Below, one piece after another: positions 9,242 through 19,300 of a DNA stretch of 64,000 nucleotides. Below the pieces are notes generated by a model. It did no database searches. It was not told where the DNA came from and was given only the letters and a program-made list of their open reading frames with translations. The stretch is from contig NZ_JACJTT010000004.1 in the NCBI RefSeq assembly GCF_014698825.1, positions 159,043-223,042 of the forward strand, given 5' to 3'. Both the position numbers and the translations under genes were made by a program. Within the stretch, counting starts at the first letter, position 1, and each line of letters begins with the position of its first letter. The DNA is from Richelia sinica FACHB-800. Its GTDB lineage: Bacteria > Cyanobacteriota > Cyanobacteriia > Cyanobacteriales > Nostocaceae.

Positions 9242-10606
9242 TTAGACGGGTATTGCTTCCCGTACCTGAACAGCTTCACCAGTCAAGCTAAATGCACGCA
9301 CTTCGGTGATTTTCACTGACACTATTTGTCCTTTGAGTTCTTGAATATCACCAGTGAAAAAGGTGAGACGATTTCCCCTTGTCCGGCCCATCACTTGGGT
9401 GGTGTCTTTGGGATTTTGGTCTTCTACTAATACCTCTTCAACACGACCCAAGTAACGCTGCGATCGCTCTGCTGCTTTTTGTGCCACCAGATGATTTAAT
9501 CGTTGTAGGCGATCGCTTTTTACCTCTTCGCTTAATTGATTTTCCCACACAGCCGCAGGTGTACCAGGACGAGGAGAATAAGCCGCAGTATTTAACTGGT
9601 CAAAACCAATATCATCTACAAGTTTGAGAGTATTTTCAAACTGCGCTTCTGTTTCCCCAGGAAAACCCACAATTGCATCTGCACTAATAGAAGCATCAGG
9701 CATATACTCACGGATAGTATCAATAATCCGGCGATATTTTTCCTGAGTGTAACCCCGTGCCATAGCCTTCAACACATCATTATCACCAGATTGGAAAGGT
9801 ATATGGAAATGTTCGCAAACCTTGGGCAACTCTGCACAAGCCTTAATCAACCTTTCCGTAAAATAACGGGGATGGCTAGTGGCAAATCGGAATCTTTCAA
9901 TTCCTGGCACATCATGGACGTAATAAAGCAAATCCGTCAAAGTATGTTTGTAGCGACCCTCTGGAGTCACACCAGGTAAATCTCGACCATAAGCATCAAT
10001 ATTTTGACCGAGTAAAGTAACTTCCTTGTAACCTTGTTTTCCTAAAGTTTCAATTTCCGCACGAATAGCTTCTGGTGTCCGGGACTGTTCCACACCACGC
10101 ACATTAGGAACAACACAATATGTACAACGCTCATTACATCCATAAATCACATTTACCCAGCCAGTGATTTTGCTATCCCGTCGGGGTTGGGTGATATCCT
10201 CCATGATATGCACCGCTTCTGTAGCCACAACCTGATTACCTTCAAAAACCGATTCTAATAAATCTTTGAGACGGTTAGCGTGTTGAGGGCCCATCACCAA
10301 ATCTAACTCTGGCACACGGCGTAACAGCGATTCCCCTTCCTGCTGGGCCACACAACCAGCAACAATTAAAGTTAAATCAGGCTGCTCATGCTTACGTTTG
10401 GCCTGTCTACCTAAATAAGAATATACCTTTTGTTCGGCATTATCCCGAATTGTACAAGTGTTGTAGAGAATTACATCTGCACAATTAGGGTCTTCTGACC
10501 ACTCAAAGCCCATGTCTTCTAAAATACCAGCCATACGCTCTGAGTCGGCTTTATTCATTTGGCAACCGAAGGTGGTAATGTGGTAGCGGCGGTGAGAACT
10601 GGTCAT
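9242..10606 (-). CDS. miaB: tRNA-2-methylthio-N6-dimethylallyladenosine synthase
   Basis: 454 aa, normal for MiaB. A radical-SAM methylthiotransferase that adds the 2-methylthio group to i6A37 of tRNAs reading UNN codons. Order: an N-terminal MTTase domain with [12 protein letters not shown] and NTCTIRDNA cysteines for the second iron-sulfur cluster plus [10 protein letters not shown]; the radical SAM domain with [12 protein letters not shown] (CxxxCxxC) at about 155-167; and a C-terminal TRAM domain from about 380. TFGCQMNK plus the CVVP form points to MiaB rather than MtaB or RimO. It is monocistronic and faces lspA divergently across 377 bases. A terminator hairpin follows about 170 bases beyond the stop. 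Confidence 0.96.
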   Translation of the reverse strand: MTSSHRRYHITTFGCQMNKADSERMAGILEDMGFEWSEDPNCADVILYNTCTIRDNAEQKVYSYLGRQAKRKHEQPDLTLIVAGCVAQQEGESLLRRVPELDLVMGPQHANRLKDLLESVFEGNQVVATEAVHIMEDITQPRRDSKITGWVNVIYGCNERCTYCVVPNVRGVEQSRTPEAIRAEIETLGKQGYKEVTLLGQNIDAYGRDLPGVTPEGRYKHTLTDLLYYVHDVPGIERFRFATSHPRYFTERLIKACAELPKVCEHFHIPFQSGDNDVLKAMARGYTQEKYRRIIDTIREYMPDASISADAIVGFPGETEAQFENTLKLVDDIGFDQLNTAAYSPRPGTPAAVWENQLSEEVKSDRLQRLNHLVAQKAAERSQRYLGRVEEVLVEDQNPKDTTQVMGRTRGNRLTFFTGDIQELKGQIVSVKITEVRAFSLTGEAVQVREAIPV

Positions 10607-10983
10607 TGGTAATTACGGAGATTTTTATATCTCTCTACAGTGTAGCAAAGCTAAGACTCTGGACGATTTGAGACCTTGAAAAATCAAGGCTACGCTCTTA
10701 TGACTAAAAGTTCTGAAGTAGCTCACCCGAAGACACTGCTGATAGCCCAGCCATACTCCTGTTCGCGTAGCGTATTCCTCAAGCCTTGTGTCTTTAAAAA
10801 ACTGTTGGTAAGTTTAACAGGTGTCAGCAATCCAGCCGGGGTTATAAAATCCTAGCAGAAACAACAATTACGTTGGTTGACCTTGCCATGATACGTCTGC
10901 TCATTCCACAAATTAGGTAATTAAACTTGCACCTAAGAAACATTTGTCGGATGTTCTGTAATGACTAAATTAAACGATTTACC
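10607..10983. other. Divergent intergenic region miaB-lspA
   Basis: 377 bases with no gene. It must carry promoters for both flanking genes. One unit of the ACTCCTGTTCGCGTAGCGT repeat family lies at about 10746-10765. No regulatory site could be assigned with confidence. Confidence 0.5.
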
Positions 10984-11460
10984 ATGCGCCTAAAAAATCG
11001 CCTCTTCTGGATAGCCGCCTTAATTGCTTGTGTGATTGATCAAATTACCAAATATTGGATTTTACAGACCTTTGCCTTGAAACAAACTCTACCATTATTA
11101 CCGGATATTTTCCATTTTACCTATGTAAAAAATTACGGTGCAGCCTACAATTTATTCAGTGAAAAAGGCGAATGGTTGAGGTGGCTATCCTTATTCATCA
11201 GTTTATTATTAATCGGTATTGCCTATTTTGGTCCCGCCTTAGCTGTGTGGGAACAATGGGGTTATGGATTAATTTTAGGCGGAGCAATGGGCAATGGTAT
11301 TGATAGATTTCGACTTGGTTATGTAGTTGATTTTCTCGATTTTCGCCTGATTAATTTTGCCGTATTTAATATGGCTGATTCGTTTATTACTATTGGTATT
11401 ATTTGTTTGTTTATTGCTTATTGGCGCAATACACCCAGTTCCCAGAGGAAAACCAGATAA
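10984..11460 (+). CDS. lspA: Lipoprotein signal peptidase (signal peptidase II)
   Basis: 158 aa with four predicted membrane helices, the normal LspA layout. It cleaves the signal peptide of diacylglyceryl-modified prolipoproteins in the plasma membrane. Family boxes are visible: VIDQITKYW near residue 20, VKNYGAAYNLFS, GNGIDRFRLGYVVDFLDF with one catalytic Asp, and FNMADSFITIG with the second Asp. The ATG at 10984 is right at the first helix. The protein is a few residues shorter than E. coli LspA at the C-terminus, which ends soon after the last helix. Single gene, followed by a repeat cluster. Confidence 0.94.
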   Translation: MRLKNRLFWIAALIACVIDQITKYWILQTFALKQTLPLLPDIFHFTYVKNYGAAYNLFSEKGEWLRWLSLFISLLLIGIAYFGPALAVWEQWGYGLILGGAMGNGIDRFRLGYVVDFLDFRLINFAVFNMADSFITIGIICLFIAYWRNTPSSQRKTR

Positions 11461-11829
11461 AAGCACCATAAACAGGGGGAGTAATGCTAAAAATATCAAT
11501 CCCTTCTGTCTTTCTGCTCACATATTGGAACTTCTGCAACTGTTGATACTTCTGTAACTTCTATGACATTCTGGAACTTCTGGAACTCCTGTTCGCGCAG
11601 CGTGGCGTTAGCCATACTCCTGTTCGCGTAGCGTGCCGTAGGCATACTCCTGTTCGCGTAGCGTGGCGTTAGCCATACTTCTGTAACTTCTGAACTTCTG
11701 GAACTTCTGAACTCCTGAACTCCTGACCCCCGAAACTCCTTTTTGCTTGAGAGTAAAATGGTGTAAGAATAGCATCAACAAGGCCCATTCGCCAGATTTT
11801 GCATTAAACGCTGTAATGTGATATAGCCG
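11461..11829. other. Repeat cluster between lspA and the PBP gene
   Basis: 369 bases with no gene. Short runs of a GAACTTCTG-like octamer or nonamer occur at about 11527-11583 and again at 11685-11730, flanking three tandem copies of a 30-31-base unit (listed separately). The PBP promoter presumably lies in the last 100 bases. Confidence 0.65.
11585..11676. repeat. Three tandem 30-31-base repeats
   Basis: Units at 11585-11615, 11616-11645 and 11646-11676. Each starts ACTCCTGTTCGCG and continues (T/C)AGCGTG(G/C)CGT(T/A)(A/G)GCC. Relatives occur singly at about 1926-1955 (reverse), 5790-5850 (diverged), 10746-10765 and 28015-28043, so this is an interspersed family that can also amplify in tandem. 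Confidence 0.8.
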
Positions 11830-14100
11830 ATGAGTTCCCCCCAACACCCGCAAAAGCCACAAACCATACTGGGTCAACTGACTCAGGCTGTAAATACTAT
11901 TCAAGCTAGGGTTGATTTTTCTAAACTGGCCCTGAAACCTAATGCTAAAGTACCGGAAATTTGGGTGCAGGATGCGGGGGCAGATAAAGCTGAAGTATAT
12001 CCATTATTAGGCGATCGCTATATTCTTGGCCGTAGTTCTAAATCCTGTGATATTGTCATCCGTAATCCAGTTGTTAGCCAAATTCACCTTTCCTTATCAC
12101 GGGATTCGTCTCAACCCACACCAGTTTTCATCATTAAAGACGAAAACTCCACCAATGGCATTTATCGTGGTAAGCGTCGCATCACTTCCCTAGAACTACG
12201 CCATGGTGATATTTTCACCCTCGGCCCACCAGAATTAGCTGCATCAGTGCGCCTACAATATGTTGACCCTCCCCCTTGGTATGTCAAAGCTATTTCCTGG
12301 GGAGTCTGTGGCGTTGGTGGTGTCAGTGCCCTCTTAGCTTTAGTAATTGGCTTTGAATGGACGAAATTTACTGTGCGGCCTTTACCAACCGCAACTCGCG
12401 CCCCTGTAGTCGTTTATGCCCGTGATGGCTCTACACCCCTACGGGAACCACGGACGACGGCTCACATCGATATGAAAGAGTTGACTGATTTTGGCCCCTA
12501 TTTACCTGCGGCTGTGGTGGCTTCGGAAGATAGCCGCTATTACTGGCATTTTGGGGTAGACCCATTGGGTATTTTACGTGCAGTCTTAATTAACAGCCGC
12601 AGCGGTGATGTACAACAAGGTGCAAGTACAGTTACTCAGCAGGTAGCTCGCAGTTTATTCCGGGAATATGTCGGCCGCCAAGATTCTCTAGGACGGAAAT
12701 TACGAGAAGCTGTGGTTTCCTTGAAACTAGAAACTTTTTACAGCAAAAATGATATTTTGCTGATGTATTTAAACCGGGTATTTCTAGGAGCAGATACCTC
12801 TGGTTTTGAAGATGCTTCTCGTTATTATTTTGAAAAATCAGCGAAAGAATTAACCCTCTCGGAAGCAGCTACTTTAGTAGGTATTTTACCTGCTCCCAAT
12901 GCCTTTGATTTTTGCGGCAATGGGCCTAATAAATTGGCCGCTTCAGAATATCGCAACCGGGTAATTAAGCGGATGCTGGAAATGGGCAAAATATCCCAAG
13001 AAGATGCCAACCGTGCCAGACGTTCCACGGTGCGAGTTAGCCCCAAGGTTTGTGAACAACAAGCTAAAACCATTGCTCCCTATTTTTATAATTATGTCTT
13101 TCAAGAATTAGAAGCTCGCTTGGGAGAGGGAGCAGCGAGGGAAGGTAATTACATTATTGAAACCCAGTTAGACCCAGCCATTCAAGCCCAAGCAGAAGCA
13201 GCGCTGCGTAATTCTGTGAATACTGCTGGTGGTAGTTTTGGGTTTTCCCAAGGGGCAATGGTGACTCTTGATTCCAGCACTGGGGGTATTTTAGCTATGG
13301 TGGGAGGAACTGACTATAAAAAAAGTCAGTTTAATCGTGCCACCCAAGCCCAACGACAACCAGGTTCTACTTTCAAAATTTTTGCCTATACCGCTGCCAT
13401 TGAGCAGGGTATATCACCTTTTAAAAGCTATTCTTGTGACTCGTTAAGATGGCAAGGTTTTACTTATAAACCCTGTCGTTCTGGTGCTGGTGGCAGTTTG
13501 GATATGACCACAGGTTTAGCTTTGTCTGAAAATCCCATTGCTTTAAGATTATCTAGGGAAATTGGTCTGAACAAGGTGGTAGAAATGGCCCAGCGTTTAG
13601 GAGTGCAGTCCCATCTTGACCCTGTACCTGGGTTGGTATTGGGTCAAAGTGTGGTGAATGTTTTAGAAATGACTGGGGCTTTTGGTGCTATTGGTAATCG
13701 TGGTGTGTGGAACCCTCCCCATGCTATTAGCCGGATTTTAGATAGTAGCGATTGTCAAGACCGTAAAAATTTAAAAACCTGTCGTGTCATCTATTCAGTT
13801 GACCAAGACCCCAATAGCAACAAACGAGTTCTCAAACAGGATGTTGCTAATCAAATGGTCAGTATGATGCGTGGAGTCATTACCAACGGTACTGGTCGTG
13901 CAGCTGCCTTGGGGTTAGGAGAAGGGGGAAAAACGGGGACAACTAATGATAATGTTGACCTGTGGTTTATTGGCTTTATTCCTAGCCGCAGACTGGTAAC
14001 TGGGATTTGGCTCGGTAACGATGATAACTCTCCCACCTCTGGTAGTAGTGCTCAAGCGGCTCAGTTGTGGGGTAATTATATGGGTAGAATCACAAAGTAG
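11830..14100 (+). CDS. Class A penicillin-binding protein with N-terminal FHA domain
   Basis: 756 aa. A cytoplasmic FHA domain (about 50-135: YILGRSSKSCDIVI, VVSQIHLSLS, NSTNGIYRG, LRHGDIFTLG) precedes one membrane helix (about 155-178). Outside the membrane follow the glycosyltransferase-51 domain with EDSRYYWHFGVD (catalytic Glu) and GASTVTQQVARSLF, and the transpeptidase domain with GSTFKIFAYTAAIEQG (SxxK nucleophile), LSEN (SxN) and GGKTGTT. It should polymerise and cross-link peptidoglycan, while the FHA part reads phosphothreonine inside the cell and so may couple wall synthesis to a Ser/Thr kinase. The start at 11830 fits because FHA begins 40 residues later. The deacetylase gene starts 8 bases after the stop, so the two are probably co-transcribed. 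Confidence 0.92.
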   Translation: MSSPQHPQKPQTILGQLTQAVNTIQARVDFSKLALKPNAKVPEIWVQDAGADKAEVYPLLGDRYILGRSSKSCDIVIRNPVVSQIHLSLSRDSSQPTPVFIIKDENSTNGIYRGKRRITSLELRHGDIFTLGPPELAASVRLQYVDPPPWYVKAISWGVCGVGGVSALLALVIGFEWTKFTVRPLPTATRAPVVVYARDGSTPLREPRTTAHIDMKELTDFGPYLPAAVVASEDSRYYWHFGVDPLGILRAVLINSRSGDVQQGASTVTQQVARSLFREYVGRQDSLGRKLREAVVSLKLETFYSKNDILLMYLNRVFLGADTSGFEDASRYYFEKSAKELTLSEAATLVGILPAPNAFDFCGNGPNKLAASEYRNRVIKRMLEMGKISQEDANRARRSTVRVSPKVCEQQAKTIAPYFYNYVFQELEARLGEGAAREGNYIIETQLDPAIQAQAEAALRNSVNTAGGSFGFSQGAMVTLDSSTGGILAMVGGTDYKKSQFNRATQAQRQPGSTFKIFAYTAAIEQGISPFKSYSCDSLRWQGFTYKPCRSGAGGSLDMTTGLALSENPIALRLSREIGLNKVVEMAQRLGVQSHLDPVPGLVLGQSVVNVLEMTGAFGAIGNRGVWNPPHAISRILDSSDCQDRKNLKTCRVIYSVDQDPNSNKRVLKQDVANQMVSMMRGVITNGTGRAAALGLGEGGKTGTTNDNVDLWFIGFIPSRRLVTGIWLGNDDNSPTSGSSAQAAQLWGNYMGRITK

Positions 14101-14108
14101 AATTACTA

Positions 14109-14960
14109 ATGCCCCGTTTTGCAATTATCAATGCTGATGATTTTGGCTTTTCTCATGGTGTCAATGCAGCGATTATCAAAGCCCATGAGGAAGGCATTTT
14201 AACTAGTACAAGTTTAATGGTAAGTGGTGATGCGGCTACAGAAGCGATCGCCTTGGCCAAAAATTACCCCTCTCTAGCAGTCGGGTTACATCTGGTGTTA
14301 GTCTGCGGTAAGTCTGTTCTTCCCCCAGAGAAAATTCCCCATTTGGTTGACTCCCAAGGTAACTTTCCTGATGACCCGACTCTAGCAGGGTTGCGTTATC
14401 AATTTAATGCCCTGGTCCGTGAAGAATTGCGTCAAGAAATCCGGGCCCAGTTAGAGAAGTTCCGTGAGACCAATTTACCTCTATCCCATGTGGATGGACA
14501 TTTACATCTTCATGTTCATCCTGTGGTTTTGCAAATTTTGACAGAGTTAGCACCAGAATTTGGCATTAAATTTATTCGCTTACCGAAGGAAGAACTGAGG
14601 ATTAATTTGCAAATTGACCGGAGTAATTTATTTAATAAAATTCTTTGGTCAATAGTCTTTGGACAGTTACATCGTTATGGTACATCTTTATTAACTGCCC
14701 ATCATATTCAATTCGCTGATTGCGTTTATGGTTTATTACAAACTGGGTCAGTGAACGAGCAATATTTATTAGAGTTGATACCCCAAATTTCTGCTGATTT
14801 AATCGAAATTTATGCCCATCCCGCCATTTTCCACCCTGGTGAACCTTTAAATGGCCCAGAGGGTGTAGGGGAAGTAGAATTAGCAGCTTTGTTGAGTGAA
14901 AAAGTTCGTGATACTTTAGCTACCCATCAATTTCAGTTAGTTAACTGGAATTGTTTGTAG
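14109..14960 (+). CDS. ChbG/HpnK (YdjC-like) family carbohydrate deacetylase
   Basis: 283 aa. N-terminal INADDFGFSHGVNAAI holds the metal-binding Asp pair (ADDFG) of the family, and HVDGHLHLHVHP holds the metal-binding histidines. Members remove acetyl groups from N-acetylated sugars or, as HpnK, act in hopanoid head-group processing; the substrate cannot be chosen from sequence. It lies 8 bases downstream of the PBP gene, which favours a wall or surface-sugar role, but this is only context. ATG at 14109 gives the expected N-terminus PRFAIINADDFG. Confidence 0.85.
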   Translation: MPRFAIINADDFGFSHGVNAAIIKAHEEGILTSTSLMVSGDAATEAIALAKNYPSLAVGLHLVLVCGKSVLPPEKIPHLVDSQGNFPDDPTLAGLRYQFNALVREELRQEIRAQLEKFRETNLPLSHVDGHLHLHVHPVVLQILTELAPEFGIKFIRLPKEELRINLQIDRSNLFNKILWSIVFGQLHRYGTSLLTAHHIQFADCVYGLLQTGSVNEQYLLELIPQISADLIEIYAHPAIFHPGEPLNGPEGVGEVELAALLSEKVRDTLATHQFQLVNWNCL

Positions 14961-15584
14961 TTGCAATAAGTAGGGAAAGTAAGGTAATTAGGCTGAGAAA
15001 AATGTACTACTTTTGCAGTGGCTTGAGTATGAATTCATGCTTTCACTTTGGCAATTTTTTATATTTAATTTTTCACTTATCTTATGTATTGGTAGCGTGT
15101 AAAATCCTGCTACTAAGTTATGTATTTTCTCTATTCTCGAAATATAAATTGATCAAATAGGATATGTGGCGAATACGCTAAATTTTGCCAATTTGCCTAT
15201 GGTTTATACCAAGAATCCCAACTTCCACAACATAGCCCAACTGAGAAACCCTTGTATCAGCTAGGTTTCTTAATTTTGCATTTTTAACTTTTAATTGTTC
15301 CTGGGTATTACTGGTTGCCTAGATGTTTGCAATATTACTATTTCATGGTATGGTTGGTTTGATACTTTAACCCCCAAAGTATTGACTAAATCAGTACCGC
15401 CAGCCAGTTTGGGGTTTTTGTAAAGATATCTTTACGCATACAAAATATGCAAGATTAAACACAGACTCCTAAGTTGTATAAAGCTATGTAAAGTTAACTG
15501 GAAAATAATCTGTCTAAAATCCTGTTTTTACTATCGTGATTTAACAATAATTCATAAAAAGTGGTACATCTGATTACAAGTGAT
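14961..15584. other. Intergenic region ahead of the secretion gene set
   Basis: 624 bases with no convincing gene; one AT-rich open stretch of 69 codons at the left is judged spurious. The right half presumably carries the promoter of the secretion operon and contains the palindrome at 15420-15435, listed separately. Confidence 0.55.
15420..15435. promoter_or_regulatory. 16-base perfect palindrome upstream of the secretion operon
   Basis: GTAAAGATATCTTTAC is a perfect palindrome about 150 bases before the parvulin-like gene. It has the size and symmetry of an operator for a dimeric regulator, but no factor can be assigned. A related half site (TGTAAAGTTAAC) lies about 50 bases further on. 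Confidence 0.35.
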
Positions 15585-16334
15585 ATGAACCCAGTTCTGC
15601 AATTAGGCGATCGCACACTGACAGCAGCAGAAATTTTACCATTACTAGAGCAATACCAATTGATACCGCTCTTAGTAAAAGAGGTGGTAATTGACCAAGC
15701 AATTGCACAGATTGAGTTGACCCCAGAGGAAGAAAAACAAGCCTGTGCTCAATTAGCCCAACAGGCCCAGGGGATGAGTCCTCAACAATTGCAGCAGTTG
15801 CAACCAATGGCGATACGGCAATGCAAACTGGAAAAGTTCAAAGAAATCACTTGGGCAAAGGAGTTAGACTCTTATTTCTTTCAACGCAAGCCCCAATTAG
15901 ATCGGGTCATCTATTCCCTGATTAGCACCAATGATGTGGGTATTGCCCAAGAAATCTACTTTCGCATTCAAGAGGGTGAACAAACCTTTAGTGAATTAGC
16001 AAGGGAATATGCCCAAGGCCCAGAAGTACACACCGATGGTTTAGTGGGGCCAGTGGAACTTCAATCCCTCAATCCGGCTTTAGCTAAAGTCCTCTCTGCT
16101 AGCCAACCCCAGCAACTCTTACCACCCACCCAAATAGGTAACTGGGTAGTAATTGTCAGGTTAGAAAAAACCATTCCTGCCCAGTTAGACCAACCGATGC
16201 GGCAAAGGTTAATTAACGAAAGGTTTAACACTTGGCTGCAAACACAAGTAACTGCCCAAAAATGGCAAATTAAAGCCTTAGACCAACCCTCAGTAGCCGT
16301 GCCCTTGACAGTCGAAGCCGAAATCAGTGCCTGA
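15585..16334 (+). CDS. Parvulin-like peptidyl-prolyl isomerase of a type I secretion operon
   Basis: 249 aa from the ATG at 15585; an in-frame GTG at 15561 would add eight residues. The ATG is preferred because the protein then starts MNPVLQLGDRTLTAAEILP, as I recall for relatives. It has the layout of a SurA/PpiC protein without signal peptide: a helical N-terminal part (Q-rich, about 45-85) and a parvulin domain (about 110-200) with EIYFRIQEGEQTFSELAREYAQGPE and DGLVGPVELQSLNPALAKVL. Such genes commonly sit just ahead of cyanobacterial ABC exporters with N-terminal cNMP domains, as here (38 bases upstream). It probably keeps the exported substrate soluble or export-competent in the cytoplasm; that is inference. 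Confidence 0.82.
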   Translation: MNPVLQLGDRTLTAAEILPLLEQYQLIPLLVKEVVIDQAIAQIELTPEEEKQACAQLAQQAQGMSPQQLQQLQPMAIRQCKLEKFKEITWAKELDSYFFQRKPQLDRVIYSLISTNDVGIAQEIYFRIQEGEQTFSELAREYAQGPEVHTDGLVGPVELQSLNPALAKVLSASQPQQLLPPTQIGNWVVIVRLEKTIPAQLDQPMRQRLINERFNTWLQTQVTAQKWQIKALDQPSVAVPLTVEAEISA

Positions 16335-16372
16335 GTCAAGACCATTTGACGACAATTTAATGCAGATAGATT

Positions 16373-19300
16373 ATGACTTATACGAAGAACTCATTTGCAG
16401 ATTTTCTCTCCTCAGTAGCAGGATATAATAAATTACCACTGGAAGTAGTTAATACCATCACCTCACCTTCTTCCCAACAAATACAAGCTTGGCGCTTTCG
16501 CATTGGTCAGAAAATCATTGGTAAGGAAAAAATACCGGAACGAGTGGCCATCATCTATGAAGGGAATGTGCGATTGTTGGGATATCATCCCCAAACCCAA
16601 ATGCCCATTACCTTGAAAATCCTCCAACCAGGAGAAATGATTGGGGAAATTAGTTTGTTAAGGGACATTCCCTGCGAAACAGCGATCGCTTCCACAGAGG
16701 TGGTATGTTTAACTTTAAGTGCAGAAGAATACCTCCAACTCCTCAACAACTATCCAGCCTTTGCCCAAGCACGTCAGCAGTCCAGCCACATCATCGAAAT
16801 TTTTGATGTTCTCAGCATTCAATTAGAACGGCAGGCCCAGGCTAATTTCAACCTCAAGGATATCAGTCAACAAGTCCTATCCGACTCGCAAATTTATTAT
16901 TTACCACCAGGCAGAACATCCTTACAAGAATTAGAAAGTGACCGGCGCATTTGGTTTGTCAGCGGTGGTGGGACAGTCGCCAATCTTCCCTTGGGTTCCT
17001 GCATTGAAGCCAATAATTTCCAAAATTTTGTCGAAGTTACCAGCAAAACTCCAGCCCGGTTAATCGGTATTAACACTTCAGATTTATTATTTCTCAATAG
17101 TCAACCGGAAGCACCAGCAGCCATTATTCCCGAAGTGGTAGATAGTGGTAGCAAAACACCATTAGATATTCCCTACGCACCATCAGACGAAATTCTCCTA
17201 TCTGGTAAAGTCGCCCCCAAAGTTAATCCCAAGTCCAAAAAATACCCATTCTTTAGTGGTCAAGGAGAATTAAACTCCACCATCGCCTGTTTTCAGATGG
17301 TGTCTAAGCAATTAGAAATCCCCTTTCGACGGGAAGTTTTACGACGCATCCTCACAGAACAACTCAAACGCCAAGGGTCAATTTCCTTTCCCCTGTGTGC
17401 ATATATTAGTGAGTTAATTGGGCTGAAATCTCAATTAATAGATGTGCCCACGGTGGCTATTCCTCGCATTCCCACCCCGGCATTAATTCGCTACCAAGAT
17501 AGTTTTGCGGTTCTCTACACTGTCGATAATAATGAAGCAGTAATAGGTGTACCATCCCAAGGCATTGTCACCTGTACCATTGGCCAATTACTAGAACAAA
17601 TAGAACCCCAAGAAGATAACTTACAACCACAGTTAAGAGTTCTTCTAGTCAATACAACCAAGGATACACCCCAAGAACGCTTTGGGTTACGTTGGTTTCT
17701 TCCCTATGTATCTCGCTATCGTCGGGTACTGATTGAGGTTTTTATTGCCTCCTTCTTTGTTCAGTTAGCAGCCTTAGCTAACCCCCTGGTAATTCAGTTA
17801 ATTATTGATAAAGTCATTGTCCAAAATAGTATTAGCACCTTGAATATTTTAGGTGTATTACTATTAGCAGTCGGGGTATTTGAAGCAGTTCTGACTACTT
17901 TACGGACTTATTTATTTGTGGATACCACCAACCGCATAGATATGGGGTTGGGTTCACAAATTATTGACCATTTACTGCGACTACCACTGCGCTATTTTGA
18001 AAAGCGACCCGTGGGTGAGTTGTCCACAAGAATCAATGAACTAGAAAATATTCGTCAATTTCTCACCGGTACAGCTTTAACGGTTGGTTTAGATGCGGTA
18101 TTTTCGGTGGTGTATATCATCGTCATGCTGTTCTACAGTTGGCAGTTAACCATCGTTGGTTTATCCACAATTCCTGTGTTTGTGGTGATTACTTTAATCG
18201 CTTCACCCACAGTTAGCCGTCAATTACGCACCAAAGCCGAACGCAACGCCAATACCCAATCCTATTTGGTGGAGGTGATGTCTGGGATTCAAACAGTCAA
18301 GGCTCAAAATATTGAATTGCGATCGCGCTTTTCCTGGCAAGAACGTTATGCTCGTTATGTAGCCTCTGGCTTTAAAACTGTCATTACCTCTACCCTCGCT
18401 AACTCTACCAGTAACTTCCTCAACAAACTCAGCAGTTTACTCGTATTGTGGGTAGGTTCCTATCTCGTTCTCAAACAAGAATTAACCTTAGGGGAATTAA
18501 TCGCTTTCCGCATTATCTCTGGTTACGTTACCAGTCCAGTTCTCCGTTTGGCACAAATTTGGCAGAACTTCCAAGAAACTGCATTATCTCTAGAACGATT
18601 AAGCGACATTGTAGACACACCCCAAGAAGCAGAAACAGATAGAGATAACATTCCCTTACCTGCCATTGTTGGTGCAGTCAAATACGAAAACGTTTCCTTC
18701 CGCTTTGCCGCTAGTGGCCCCTTGCAGCTAAACAACGTCAACGTAGATATTCCCGCAGGTCAATTTGTCGGCATCGTCGGTCAAAGCGGTTCCGGGAAAA
18801 GTACGATGATGAAATTGCTGCTGAGACTATATGACACAGAATCAGGCAGAATTTTAGTAGATGGTTACGACATCAGCAAAGTAGAACTTTATTCCCTACG
18901 GCGACAAATTGGTGTAGTTCCCCAAGATACATTACTGTTTGATGGCACAGTTCAAGAAAACATCTCCCTCACCAACCCCGATGCCACCACAGAAGAAATT
19001 ATCGAGGCTGCCAAAGTAGCTGCGGCCCACGACTTTATTATGGGGCTACCTAACGGTTATAATACCAGAGTAGGTGAAAGAGGTTCCGCACTTTCCGGTG
19101 GACAAAGACAGAGAATTGCGATCGCTCGTTCTGTTCTCCAAAAACCCAAACTTCTAGTATTAGACGAAGCTACCAGCGCCCTCGACTATCCCACCGAACG
19201 CCAAATCTGTCTCAATCTAGCTAGCGCCTTTAAAGGTAGCACTGTTTTCTTTATTACCCACCGCCTCAACACCGTTAGCCATGCCGATAACATCATTGTT

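Noticed and set aside
11585..11676. Possible CRISPR repeats of about 30 bases
   Set aside because: The units abut each other with no spacers and occur dispersed elsewhere.
11357..11904. Short open frames on both strands across the lspA-PBP gap
   Set aside because: They are created by the tandem repeats and do not resemble proteins.
14951..15160. 69-codon plus-strand open frame after the deacetylase gene
   Set aside because: It begins inside the end of the preceding gene, is AT-rich with hydrophobic low-complexity content, and shows no family resemblance.
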